Assembly (NCBI GenBank): GCA_949130485.1
Contig: OX422205.1
Location: forward strand, 3,702,415-3,766,414
Length of the DNA: 64,000 nt
Source of the DNA: Agelas oroides
Taxonomy: Eukaryota; Porifera; Demospongiae; Agelasida; Agelasidae
Reading direction: 5' to 3'
Position numbers and translations under genes: made by a program. The notes beneath the pieces are model-generated. The model was not told the DNA's origin. It saw nothing but the letters and a program-made list of their open reading frames with translations, and made no database searches. This document shows positions 45,721 to 56,934 of the stretch, one piece after another; the first letter of the stretch is position 1; each line of letters starts with the position of its first letter.

Positions 45721-46890
45721 GGTGGGACAAGTCAGGACATCCCGGGATATCCTGGGATGTGAAGGGACATTTGAGACCTGGGACTTTGGGCATTGTTCTA
45801 GGTGGGACAAGTCAGGACATCCCGGGATATCCCGGGATGTGAAGGGACATTTGAGACCTGGGACTTTGGGCATTGTTCTAGGTGGGACAAGTCAGGACAT
45901 CCCGGGATATCCCGGGATGTGAAGGGACATTTTAGACCTGGGACTTTGGGCATTGTTCTAGGTGGGACAAAGTCAGGACATCCCGGGATATCCCGGGATG
46001 TGAAGGGACATTTGAGACCTGGGACTTTGGGCATTGTTCTAGGTGGGACAAGCCAAGACATCCCAGGATATCCCGGGATATCCCGGGATGTGAAGGGACA
46101 TTTGAGACCTGGGACTTTGGGGGCATTGTTCTAGGTGGGACAAGTCAGGACATCCCGGGATATCCCGGGATGTGAAGGGACATTTGAGACCTGGGACTTT
46201 GGGCATTGTTCTTGGTGGGACAAAGTCAGGACATCCCGGGATATCCCGGGATGTGAAGGGACATTTGAGACCTGGGACTTTGGGCATTGTTCTAGGTGGG
46301 ACAAGTCAAGACATCCCGGGATATCCCGGGATGTGAAGGGACATTTGAGACCTGGGACTTTGGTCATTGTTCTAGGTGGGACAAGTCAGGACATCCCGGG
46401 ATATCCCGGGATGTGAAGGGACATTTGAGACCTGGGACTTTGGGCATTGTTCTAGGTGGGACAAGTCAGGACATCCCGGGATATCCCGGGATGTGAAGAG
46501 ACATTTGAGACCTGGGACTTTGGGCATTGTTCTAGGTGGGACAAAGTCAGGACATCCCGGGATATCCCGGGATGTGAAGGGATGTGAAGGGACATTTGAG
46601 ACCTGGGACTTTGGGCATTGTTCTAGGTGGGACAAAGTCAGGACATCCCGGGATATCCCGGGATGTGAAGGGACATTTGAGACCTGGGACTTTGGGCATT
46701 GTTCTAGGTGGGATAAGTCAGGATATCCCGGGATATCCCGGGATGTGAAGGGACATTTTAGACCTGGGACTTTGAGCATTGTTCTAGGTGGGACAAGTCA
46801 GGACATCCCGGGATATCATGGGATGTGAAGGGACACTTGCAACCTGGGACTTGGCCACTGTTCTAGGTAGGACAAGTCAGGACATCCTGG
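45721..46890. repeat. Satellite B, ~80-bp unit, ~15 copies
   Basis: Unit: GGTGGGACAAGTCAGGACAT, CCCGGGATATCCCGGGATGT, GAAGGGACATTTGAGACCTG, GGACTTTGGGCATTGTTCTA. Spacing is 80-81 bp with a few longer units. It shares with satellite A the palindromic ATCCCGGGATATCCCGGGAT core and the AGACCTGG...GCANTGTT flank. Confidence 0.95.
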
Positions 46891-47029
46891 AATATTCAGA
46901 AGCAGTACACCACATTTTTGTATATCTAGGACAACTAGGAAAGTCCGTGGCAGTCCTAGACATTTATGCTATGTTCAACAACGATATCTCACAAACGCTT
47001 TAAGTTGCACCTTGGGGTGTAATAATTAT

Positions 47030-47570
47030 ACTAGGGGAATGCAGTGCATTGTGGGGCGAGCGTGAGGGAGTTGTATGGTACATTAGCATTTCATAGCACT
47101 ACATTTTCACACTTGCAGGCACCTCACATAACAGTCTCATTCCCAGTTCTTCCCACCTTCAATATTTGCCTACGGAACTGGAGGCGGGAAATGCCTGGGG
47201 AAGAGGCTAGGGTATCAAATGTATGCCTGTGTTCATTGACCAATGTAGCTTGGTATGTGCTCATCTTGCGTTTGTTGGTGGCCTGAAGGGTTGCAAGTTA
47301 GAATGAGGATTCAACATCTCAGTATGAGCAAGTATATTCCATTTGTTTCCTGTGACTCCAACTTAAAATATTGACATCTTGGCACTGTCTTCTCAAGTGT
47401 CACGGCAATAGTGGATATTTGCTGAGCATATACAGCTGTGGGGTCAGGCCTCTTTTGCTGTAGTCTATATTGTCAGCCCTTTTCCTGAGCACTGTGTGTA
47501 CTGGACTTGTGGTATGGAGTTTCAGAAGCTCTTCTCTAGCTGCATGTTGCTCAACAAGCTAGGGCTATTT
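47030..47570. repeat. Dispersed repeat R1, decayed copy
   Basis: From GCAGTGCATTGTGGGGCGAGC through GAAGCTCTTCTCTAGCTGCA it aligns with 56935-57520 (same orientation) and with 4040-4790 (inverted), with more substitutions and deletions. Confidence 0.75.
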
Positions 47571-47616
47571 GATTGAGTCACGCAGGCCTCTCTGGTTCGG
47601 GTTCTCACAAGCTATA

Positions 47617-48063
47617 CACTGCAAAAACAAGTTGGTTGTTTTAACCACAGAGTGGTTACCATGGTTGCAGACAAGCTGGAGAGACAGTGGTTATGAGAGG
47701 TTTGCTTTGATATGGAAGTCTAATTGCATAAGGCAACCCAAGATGCAGCAGCCCAATTTAGCATACAACCACAATACACTGACAACCCTCAGAACATCTG
47801 TGAGGGAATCACCTGCTTGCATTAGGAGCATGAAAGGTCCTTGCTACAACTTTGAAGTGCATTTGTTGTGACTCATTCACAGATGTTCTGAAGGTTGTTA
47901 GTGTATTGTGGTTGTAAGAGGAACTGGGTAGCTGCATCTTGGGTTGCCTTATGCAATTAGACTTCCATATCAAAGCAAACCTCTCATAACCACTGTCTCT
48001 CCAGCTTGTCTGCAACCAGGGTAACCACTCTGTGGTTAAAACAACCAACTTGCTTTTGCAGTG
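47617..48063. mobile_element. 447-bp palindromic MITE, TA target (Tc1/mariner-like)
   Basis: The left end CACTGCAAAAACAAGTTGG is mirrored by CCAACTTGCTTTTGCAGTG. The arms are ~200 bp each, with TTTTAACCACAGAGTGGTTACC. TA flanks both ends (47615-47616, 48064-48065). Antisense ORFs are shadows. Confidence 0.88.
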
Positions 48064-48224
48064 TAATCGCTCTGTACACTTATCGATGGCCAACTCGCCG
48101 TCGGCAGAGTCACGAAGCATGCCGTTAAATAATCAGTCATCGTCTTGCTAATCGTACCTCCCTTTTCCTCACCGTTTTTCAAGTCCCTGTTGCGTTGGTT
48201 CCCCTGACTGTTCAGCCATTCTGT

Positions 48225-48475
48225 CTTTCTAGTCTCGTCTCTTGAGCAAGAGTGGCTAGTTACATGAACCAATGTGCAATGTGGAAATATTGCACCGTGC
48301 ACAAATAGGGCAGAATGTATATACGGAATACGCACGTACCATACATATATACAAATATATATATATATAGATATATATAGATATAGATATAGACAATTTT
48401 CCGTTTTCACCACAAGTGTGGGGTTCGCTGCGCTCACCCTAATTATAGTACGCGTGTCCTTTAAGTTGCATCTTG
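48225..48475. repeat. Dispersed repeat R2 with (TA)n microsatellite
   Basis: GTCTCTTGAGCAAGAGTGG ... GGAATACGCACGTACCATA, an AT run, then GACAATTTTCCGTTTTCACC. Copies lie at 56645-56730 and 61757-61960. Confidence 0.85.
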
Positions 48476-48629
48476 GGGTGTAATATGTAATTCCTGGCTC
48501 CTTGACTCCACAAACAAGCAAGATTCACTAGAGAAATTTAGTCAACGCATGCTGAGTCTATTCTCAGCTACATATACACGTGGCCTCTTTATTCACTCAT
48601 TGTGGCAAATGTATCACATGTAGAGAACC

Positions 48630-48889
48630 AAGAGCGCATAAGAACGGGCGGCTAGAGTAAGAGCGTGTAACTCCAATAGAAGCCCGTAGTCCGGGCAAAA
48701 TTATTGAACCGTACTAAAAATAGAACACCCGGTCACGTGCGTGCTTAGCAACAATGCATAATGGCTTATGTCAACGCAGCGTGCGCAGGGCGTGTTACTA
48801 TTTTTAGTAATGGCGGTAAATTCCGCCCGGTTTCGAATTTTACGTAGTTAAACGCTCTTACTCTAGCCGCCCGTTCTTATGCGCTCTTG
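48630..48889. mobile_element. 260-bp MITE with ~36-bp perfect TIRs and 8-bp duplication (hAT-like)
   Basis: AAGAGCGCATAAGAACGGG starts the left TIR and CCCGTTCTTATGCGCTCTT ends the right. AGAGAACC flanks both sides (48622-48629, 48890-48897). An 8-bp duplication is typical of hAT elements. Confidence 0.88.
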
Positions 48890-48899
48890 AGAGAACCCA

Positions 48900-49500
48900 T
48901 AGAAATAAACTATAATCAGATTCATTTATGCCTTCAACGAACCAGAATAGGTACATTAGAAAAGGAGCTAGCTGCATATTATACTCGTCTACTCTCATTT
49001 CATGTTCGTACTAGTCTGTTTTACGCTGATTAATTAAATTAGTAAATATTCAAATTTATGAATCGTTCATAACCAGAGTAGTCCAATCCAGTTTGCGCAT
49101 GTTTAATCTACTCAATGGCTAGTGGTTACTAGAGTGTATGAGCCAGTTGCATTTGTTTTGTGTGCGTGACACGTAAAGTTTAAGGAATGCTTACAATTGA
49201 ACAGATTGTAGTTGGGAAGCTTCCCTCTTTTGTTAAATTAGTATCACCTTTCAGAAAGCCTATAAACCAGCATTTCTGGTAAGGTTTGCTGTTTCTTTGA
49301 TCTTATAAATCTGCTTCTGGAGAGTTCCTTGGTTGCATGGCTGTTGCTAGAAATGCCGGGAATGTAGCCAAATAGGTCTTCTGAAAAAGAGACTATATAG
49401 CTAATGTAACTAAAGAAAAAGCTCCTCAATGAACTTTAAAGAAAACCTATTTGGTAGCAGTTCTTGGTCACACTGATGCAACTGAGACGGTAGTCTACAA
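48900..49500. other. Spacer, no gene recognised
   Basis: Bases 48485-48600 and 48900-49030 resemble 54062-54290, part of a dispersed duplicate. No supported gene. Confidence 0.5.
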
Positions 49501-49502
49501 TC

Positions 49503-49590
49503 ACTGGACTGGACTGGTGGACTGGACTGGTGGACTGGACTGGTGGACTGGACTGGTGGACTGGACTAGTGGACTGGACTGGTGGACTGG
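49503..49590. repeat. 15-bp minisatellite GGACTGGACTGGTGG
   Basis: About six units. The same unit recurs near 55339-55380 and, inverted and shorter, near 55797-55830. Confidence 0.92.
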
Positions 49591-49627
49591 TTTAAAAATC
49601 ATTTTTATGCTCGCTAATGAAAACTCA

Positions 49628-50031
49628 CACTACAAAAAACAGGTTGGTTGTTTTAACCACAGAGTGGTTACCATGGTTGCAGACAAGCTGAAGAGACAGT
49701 GGTTATGAGAGGTTAACTTTTGGTATTGAAGACTTATTGCATGAGGCAACCCAATATGCACCTGCTCAGTTCATCTTACAACCACAATACACTGACAACC
49801 CTCAGAACATCTGTGAAGGAGTCATTACAAATGCGCTTCAAAGTTGCAGTAAGGAACTTTCATGCTCTTAATTGTAACCAGGTGAAGGAATCACAGATGT
49901 TATGAGGGTTTTCAGTGTATTGTGGTTGTAAGATGAACTGGGCAGCTGTCCTTTGTGCAATTAGTCTCTAATACCAAAACCGAGCCTCTCAACTACTCTG
50001 TGGTTAAGGCAACCAACTTGTTTTTGCAATG
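49628..50031. mobile_element. Second copy of the 47.6-kb palindromic MITE
   Basis: CACTACAAAAAACAGGTTGG ... CCAACTTGTTTTTGCAATG with the same internal ACAACCACAATACACTGACA arms. The ends are eroded and no clear TA pair remains. It lies just upstream of the fibrinogen-like gene's TATA box. Confidence 0.82.
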
Positions 50032-50055
50032 GCATGCAGTAGTCCCCATGAAGTG

Positions 50056-50062
50056 TATAAAA
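50056..50062 (+). promoter_or_regulatory. TATA box
   Basis: TATAAAA lies 97 bp upstream of the ATG chosen for the fibrinogen-like gene, leaving room for a start site near 50085 and a short 5' UTR. Confidence 0.55.
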
Positions 50063-50152
50063 CAGTGATTTGAGTGTTGAGTGCACAAACTGTGCTGTGT
50101 TTTTTATACAGTGTCTGAACCTGAGTTAGACCACACTGGGTTTGAGTTTGAG

Positions 50153-51370
50153 ATGGAGTCCCTGGTCCTTGCAGCCACCCTGGTTCTACTCTCTCTTCTG
50201 GCTCCTTCCACCAGCCAGGAAGCCAACACCAACCTCCCCCTCACCTACCGTGCTAGAGGTGCAGAAGGAGGTGAGCAGGTGTGCAGTCCTGATGAGCTCC
50301 GGCAACGTCTGCAAACTATAACTCGTAATGATGTATCCAGCCTCTTAAGAAACAACCTACCAGCTCTGGTTCCATGCAGTGACAGAAATCTCGGCCAGCT
50401 GGAACACTGCCCTGCAGCTAGCTGCAGTGACATAGTTGCACAGAGCCTAGTTTTACGTCCCTCTGGTTACCACTGGATCATAAGCTCCAATGGAACTGCA
50501 GTGCGATCATACTGTGACATGGATGCTGCACTGTGCAATCTAGGTCGAGGAACAACACAGATAAACCCTGCAGACTCTTGCAGAGATGTAACCTACAGTG
50601 GCTACTACTGGGTCAGGAGCTCCAATGGAACTGCAGTGCAAGTCTACTGCAACATGGACAGGGTGTGTGGCTGCAACAGCACTGGAAGGTGGATGCGTGT
50701 TGCCTACCTTAACATGACAGACCCCAGCCAGCAGTGTCCAAGTACATGGACTCTACAAACACGCAGTTCAGAACCAAGGAGGCTATGTGGAAGGGGCAGT
50801 GGCGGTGCCAGCTGCAAATCAGTAACATACAGCACTTTCGGTATAAACTACAGCCATGTGTGTGGGAGGGTGATAGGATATCAGTATTACTCAACAGATG
50901 CGTTTCATTTTTTTGGACAAGTACCTCAGACCATGGAGAGCTACTATGTGAATGGGATATCTCTGACGCATGGGTCTCCTGGAGCAAGGCAACACATCTG
51001 GACCTTTGTTGCTGGACTTGTGGAAAACAATCCATCCAGCTATCCACAATACTCTTGTCCATGTGCTGACCGTGCTACAGCACTATCACTTGTCCCCTCC
51101 TTTGTGGGAAATGACTACTTTTGTGAGAGTGGAAACCCCAACTCAGGATATAGCAACACACTCTACTCAAATGATCCACTCTGGGATGGTCAGGGTTGTG
51201 GAGCCGTCTCCTGCTGTGAGCTGAGCTACCCACTTGGGTTGACTCCTCCCTGGTTCTGTAAGCAGCTACCCCAGGCTACAACTGACGATATTGAAGTTCG
51301 TATTTGTAGTGATCAGGGCAGTGTAAATGAAGGTACTCCAGTGGAACTAATCGAAATCTACGTTAACTAG
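50153..51370 (+). CDS. Secreted fibrinogen-like protein, single exon, 405 aa
   Basis: The ATG at 50153 is chosen because it gives a classic signal peptide (MESLVLAATLVLLSLLAPST); the frame is open 24 codons further upstream. After a linker come two tandem modules resembling the fibrinogen N-subdomain (SGYHWIISSNGTAVRSYCDM and SGYYWVRSSNGTAVQVYCNM), each preceded by a Cys-containing start (SCSDI, SCRDV). Then comes a Cys-rich domain with WMRVAYLNMTD, GRVIGYQYYSTDAF, HIWTFVAGL, CPCAD and a paired-Cys CGAVSCCELSYP. The tail contains PWFCKQLPQATTDDIEVRIC. There are N-glycosylation sites (NGT, NMT, NYS). It is probably an extracellular lectin-like or matrix protein; ligand unknown. The family is commonly multicopy in sponges as I know it. 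Confidence 0.82.
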   Translation: MESLVLAATLVLLSLLAPSTSQEANTNLPLTYRARGAEGGEQVCSPDELRQRLQTITRNDVSSLLRNNLPALVPCSDRNLGQLEHCPAASCSDIVAQSLVLRPSGYHWIISSNGTAVRSYCDMDAALCNLGRGTTQINPADSCRDVTYSGYYWVRSSNGTAVQVYCNMDRVCGCNSTGRWMRVAYLNMTDPSQQCPSTWTLQTRSSEPRRLCGRGSGGASCKSVTYSTFGINYSHVCGRVIGYQYYSTDAFHFFGQVPQTMESYYVNGISLTHGSPGARQHIWTFVAGLVENNPSSYPQYSCPCADRATALSLVPSFVGNDYFCESGNPNSGYSNTLYSNDPLWDGQGCGAVSCCELSYPLGLTPPWFCKQLPQATTDDIEVRICSDQGSVNEGTPVELIEIYVN

Positions 51371-51683
51371 TAGCATTAGTATCATAGGTTTTTTAAAACT
51401 GCACAAACACTGTCGACTTCTACTAGAAATACTGGATACCCCCCGAACTGTATGCATACACATTCTGTAGTATTATCACATTGATAACGAATGATTTGTT
51501 AGTTTGACAAAGCATGCTGTTTCAGTGGTAGTTACTGTATAGTTATTGTATAGCAAGTTTCTTTCGCATAAGAAATTTTGTTTAGCAATTAGTGAAAATA
51601 TTATCCATAAAAATCGGAAAGCTGTCACGAGGGTTTGTGCCACCAAAGCCAGAGTGCTCACTATCGGTGCATGGTTATATATA
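51371..51683. other. 3' flank of the fibrinogen-like gene
   Basis: No poly(A) signal stands out; no further gene seen. Confidence 0.4.
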
Positions 51684-52236
51684 GGGTAGATGCAGGTATT
51701 ATGAGTCAGAGGGTATTATGGGTTCACATGTAACTTTTACTCCAAAAATTTCCAAACTCGACGTCCATTTAGAGTACATACGGGTGCCATTATATAGCAA
51801 CTTTCCCATCAAAATGTGTTTACCCTGTAGTATTTTTCAAGGTTTGATGAATTTAGGGATCCCAAACTATGAACCCTGAACAGTGTATGTTAACATTAAT
51901 ACCATGTTAGAATGGAAGGTGCTCTAGTGAAGAAAAATTACTATCAGCACAAAGAGAGGTTATTAAATGCTAGGATACAGTTTGAACTCCAACTGAAAAT
52001 GTTTCAATCAACAACGCACCAGGTGACTCATAATACCAGCAGTCGACTCATAATACATGCAAGAGTGATTTTCATAGGCTCTTACTTTTAGAACCACTGC
52101 CTACGAGGAAAAATACGAATTTTATTTTATAAGTGGTACATTCTCAGGAGAAATGTTTCAAACCTTTAGATGGAACTGACATTACACTAATGAGTAGTCA
52201 TTCAGTTTAGCTGTCTCATAATACCAGCATCTACCC
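51684..52236. mobile_element. 553-bp TIR element with TA target
   Basis: GGGTAGATGCAGGTATTATG and, inverted, GGGTAGATGCTGGTATTATG are the ends; TA flanks both (51682-51683, 52237-52238). The interior has no gene. Confidence 0.85.
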
Positions 52237-52277
52237 TACTTGCTTCATGTATTGTCTCGTACTGCCAGTAAAAGGTT

Positions 52278-53558
52278 AGCCTCGTACCCAGGCCGTTCGT
52301 AGGAGAAACGGCCTGGCAACTTACGGTCTTACCCAGGTTCAAACTGTATATGGATGTGACGTCAAAAAGATTACAGCTGCACCCATACAAGCCATGAACG
52401 GATAATGAGAGTAACCCATCCGTTATCGGACACCATCTCTCGGACTGCTGAACGCTATGCGTCCGTACTTGGGACGCTTCTTCACATCATCAAGACAAAC
52501 AAGATAGATAACTGCCAGACTCACTCGATTAAGATCTATGCAGTCACAGCTGTAAAAGTAGCAATTGTCCGAACCATCGGTACTCGGAAAGTGACCCCTA
52601 ACTGCGGACTATGTTTCTGTAGGGTTTTAGCAAATAGGTCACAGCTGCGCTACACACAAATAGCTAGCTAGCACTCCGATGTTCGATCGGAGCGTACTCT
52701 CGACCCGGAAGCCACGGCAATGTTTGCGTACATGCATGCGGCTATGCAGGCGCTCGCTGGAGGGGGGCTTACAACCAACTCAATGTAAACAGCTTGGGTC
52801 AATGTCAACACTGCCTACAACATCTCGCAAACCGAACGGGAGTGGTTTGCCCTAGCACATGGCGCGCCTTCGAAACGAAATAGGGGAAGTGTGGAATGAG
52901 GAAATGGGAACTGGGGAACGAGGACATGGAAAGGAGAAATTCATTGATTATGTCACGGTCTAGCTAGAGTAGGTCAGATCAGCTAGCAGCTATACGACCT
53001 TTAAAGATTTGTTGTCCGACACTTTGATGGTGTCCAGAATTAAGTGGTGTCCGGTGATTGATAAGCTACTCTATTTAATCGTAGCCACGTGACTGTTCGT
53101 AATGTGCAAGCGCGTTGTTGTTGCCAGTAGAGTCATTACAGGCTTATATTGGATGGTTACTGTCTTGTCATCTGTAGACGAACCGCTTGCAGTAGACTCG
53201 CTCTCGCTCACCGATGTCGATGTGCCCGACTGACAGTAAGTATACTAACTAGTACCTGCTACTCTCGAACAGGTCCTTTTTTATAAAGAATCCGTTTTGT
53301 CCGCAGCTACTGTAGTTGTTGCACACAAGTCAGTTGAAAGAGTTTGAACAAAAGCGTTATTCCAAGCGCTAGCGGTACCACGGGACGGGTATAATACTGT
53401 GATGCATTTATGACGTAATTAAAATTCTCTACAACTGTCACGTGAAGCGTTCTGAAATCTGATTGGTACTGCCAACTCCAGTGCAGCGGAAGTCAACAGT
53501 TTGAACTCGGATAAGTTGCCAGGCCGTTTTTCCTAATTAACGGCCTGGGTACGAGGCT
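52278..53558. mobile_element. 1.28-kb AGYCTCG hairpin-TIR element with 11-bp target duplication
   Basis: AGCCTCGTACCCAGGCCGTT with its hairpin partner AACGGCCTGGCAACTTA lies at the left; the same sequence inverted lies at the right. AGTAAAAGGTT flanks both sides (52267-52277, 53559-53569), 11/11. The interior is CpG-richer than its surroundings and includes a candidate ...GACTGACAGTAAGT exon end near 53235, but no DUF6589 sequence and no ORF above 90 codons. It is the largest complete member in the window. Confidence 0.92.
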
Positions 53559-53569
53559 AGTAAAAGGTT

Positions 53570-56230
53570 GGCACATCAGACAGTGTATAGGCATTAACTT
53601 CCTCTCACTGGCAGAACAATAGTAGACACAATGCTTAAGGTATGAAGTGGGAGAATTGCATCAGTAATCTCATTCAGTAGGGGAGAGTGATTATAGGATT
53701 ACGTTTTGTATGACCCTTTCCAGTTGGATATTCAATTCAAAAAATTCACTCATCTACAACTAACAAAACACACACTTGCTAAAGCTGTTTGCTACATAGA
53801 TAAAAATGTATTGTATCTTACTGCAAGCAACACAGTGGGATATGATCATCACAGATTATTGTATTATTACGATAGTTCCCAAATTATCTGAGTGGCCAAA
53901 ATAATTGTTTTGTGCAACTGTTTGACACCAATAATAATATACCGTTAAATGTCAAGATTGCTCTGTGACAGACAAAATGTTAGAATCCACTCAGATATCT
54001 ATTCTAGCATGTATAGTATCCATGCACTGTATTTTCCCACAGAAATAAATATTTTCTGTTCTGGAATATGTAATTCCTGGCTCCACAAACAAGTAAAAGA
54101 TTTACTAGAAATTCAGTCAATGCATGCCGAGTCTATTCTCAGCTACACATGTGACCTCACAGAACCCAATTGTAATCAGAGCTTCAATGAATCAGAATAG
54201 GCACAAAAAGGAGCTGGCTGCATAATTACTTGTTGTCTACTCTCATTTCATGTTCACACTAGTTTGTATTAGGCTGATTAATTAATGCTGATGCATGATA
54301 CGTAGCCATCTGCTATAGTATAGAAGTCCAATTTATATCTGTACACTTGCAATGGGATACATTTGAACCTGTGTATGCACTTCTCAGTAAAAACTGCCCA
54401 ATGATTTTTTCATGCATGCTATGATATGCCTAATTCCATAGTAAGAAACAAATTGCTCATTAGGGACCTCAAACCCCACAGCCATGCTGAGTCGAGGCTG
54501 CTGTTTGAGCATGATGGCCTAAAATGTCTGGTCACATTTTGTAACATGATCAATAAATTTTGGCTGTCTATACAGACCTCAAACCCCACACGCATGCCTC
54601 GTTCCCAGGCCTACCCTGTTTTTTTCTTCTTCGGTTTGTTTTTGCACTCTTCTGCCTCCGTGTATTATACTGAACGCAAACCAAAGAACAAAAAAAAAAA
54701 CGGGGTAGGCCTGGGAACGAGGCTAGGTTCGGGCACTCATTTGAGTTAACTTTGACCCTTTACAGGAATGGGGCTCTCCTTTGCAAGACTACAGTATTAT
54801 CTACTACTATTATGCATGGTTCTGATCTCATCAACTTCAAAATATGAGTTTTGCTGTAATTACCTGGTAGGTTTTAGGTTTGTAATAGTTGCCATAGTTT
54901 CATTTGTGATGATTTTGTAGTATTTCAATGTAGTGTCATCACATTCTATGCAAATAACTCACTCTAAAGAAAGTTATTCCTCCTTAAACAGGAGTCAATT
55001 AAAGGTCATTCCAGTTCTCAAGAGTTGTGGATGCATGATATGTAGCCATCTGCTACAGAAGTCCAATTCTCAAATTTCATATCTGTATACACTTGCAATG
55101 GGATACATTTGAACCTGTGTATGCACTTCTTAGTAACAACTGTCCAATGATTTTGTTTCATGCATGCTATGATATGCTTAATTCCATAGTAAGAAACAAA
55201 TTGCTCATTAGAGACCTCAAACCCCACAGGCATGCTGAGTTCACTCCTACAAGTTCAGGCTGCTGTTGGAGCATGACTGCCTGAAATATCTGGTCACTTT
55301 TTGTAACATGATCCAATAAATTTTGGCTGTCTACAATCACTGGACTGGACTAATGGACTGGACTGGTGGACTGGACTGGCAGATTGACACTAACCTTCTA
55401 ATACGATTCACTTGCCTGTGGAGTTACATGGAAACCCTGTAGCCTTCTCTCTAGCTACATGGTCATGCAGAAAATAACTCACAAGGCCTACAGTACTATA
55501 GTGAAGATCTTTGTACCAAGTGTGTAATGGCTTTCTTCTCCCATATGTTATAGGGTAGACAAACTCACTTCAGTAAAGTTCCTAGGACTACAAATATGAG
55601 GTTAGCAATCTGAGTGGTAAACTGTTCAGTTGTCATTACCCCATATTAGAAACTATAACACTCAAGTGTATATTAGTGAGCAATCCAATCAAGCACCCAG
55701 TACAACACTTGTTCCTTTCTTCTTACAAGCCTTGTCTACACTTTTGGAGGTAATATTATGCATCATGCAACCCTACAGGCGAGTGAGTCTAGCCACTAGT
55801 CCAGTCTAGTCCACTAGTCCAGTCCAGTGATTATAGACAGCCATAAATTTTGGCAATACTTTCGTGCAAACTAAATGTTTGGTGCATTTGCCCATTTGTT
55901 AATGATTCTGAGCTCTACATTTAAGGTGGCAGAGAACCCTGTACTTTCAAGGTCGACAAACCTGGAATCCAAGCTGATAGACTTCTTTGTCTTGTTAAAC
56001 TTTTAGCGCACAGTCAGTTTTGGGAGTCTTCAACCGTTCACTGTCCGTAAAATTGGGGATTTTCCCCATTTCCTGTCGGCATTGGCATCCAATAATCAGT
56101 TTATAATTAAGTTCATTAAGATGTGGCCTGGCGGTTGTTACTTCATTTAAGGATCACGAAAGATGCTGACTTAGCAGTAATTAAGTGGCTAATTAATTGA
56201 GCATTGGTTATCAAGTTTCTGTGGTTCCTC
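53570..56230. repeat. Gene-free region with duplicated segments and a 127-bp foldback
   Basis: Bases 54345-54485 and 55093-55235 are direct repeats (CACTTGCAATGGGATACATT, ACCTCAAACCCCACA). A foldback of the AGYCTCG family lies at 54597-54724 (CCTCGTTCCCAGGCCTACC ... GGTAGGCCTGGGAACGAGG) with a secondary inner stem. GGACTGGACT minisatellites lie at 55339 and 55800. ORFs of 60-107 codons overlap these repeats and have no motif. Confidence 0.7.
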
Positions 56231-56231
56231 A

Positions 56232-56378
56232 GGTTCCCTTTGGTTCCCTTGGTTCCCCAGGTTCCTCAGGTTCCCCAGGTTCCTGTGGTTCCTCAGGTTC
56301 CCCCGGTTCCTGTGGTTCCTCAGGTTCCCCTGGTTCCTGTGGTCTCTCAGGTTCCCCTGGTTCCTGTGGTTCCTAGCT
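56232..56378. repeat. 9-bp-based minisatellite (GGTTCCTCA/GGTTCCCCT/GGTTCCTGT)
   Basis: About 16 irregular units. The later part translates as collagen-like GSSGSPGSC triplets for ~30 codons before a stop; judged incidental. Confidence 0.85.
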
Positions 56379-56639
56379 GACGCTAATCACCCTCTCCTGT
56401 AACCCCAAAACTTTCTACCGCTGGGCAGCAGACCGCGAAGCACGATGGGCTCTATCCCTTACTCTCCGTCTTGCTAACCGTACCTCCCTTTGTTGAGCGC
56501 TTTCAGCAGCGCGACGATCACTGTCGCGTTGGTTTCTACGCCTTAGCCTTTCTCTCCTTCTTTCTTCGGATTCCATGAGTGAGTCGTACATACAACTTCT
56601 TTCTGGCTTTCAAACGTAGCTAGCTTAGCTATATCTTTC

Positions 56640-56730
56640 GACATGTATAACATGTGGAAATATTGCATCACGCACAAGTAGGGCAGAATGCATATACGGA
56701 ATACGCACGTACCATATATATATATAAAGT
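56640..56730. repeat. R2 fragment with (TA)n
   Basis: ATGTGGAAATATTGCATCACG ... GGAATACGCACGTACCATA matches 48280-48345 and 61810-61870. Confidence 0.8.
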
Positions 56731-56934
56731 CACAAAAACGTTTTCAATTGAAAACAAGCACATGTAGGGATGGAACCCTCAAAAACCAACCAAATAAACA
56801 GCACTGAAGTGCAGAACCCTCAGCGCAAGCTAGATATGTTCGGTTCTGTTCTCGCCTGTGCAAAGCCTGCTCACGTGTTTCAGAAGCTCTCTTACTCGCT
56901 TTGCGGACTTTCTCTCTTTCGTCACTAACTAGGT

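Noticed and set aside
48346..48395. (TA)n tract as a promoter or origin
   Set aside because: It is a microsatellite within repeat R2, present in three copies.
50245..51062. Antisense and alternate-frame ORFs inside the fibrinogen-like gene
   Set aside because: Shadows of the intact 405-aa frame, with no motif of their own.
56232..56378. Collagen-like Gly-Ser triplets
   Set aside because: Irregular minisatellite with stops close by and no signal peptide or neighbouring exons.
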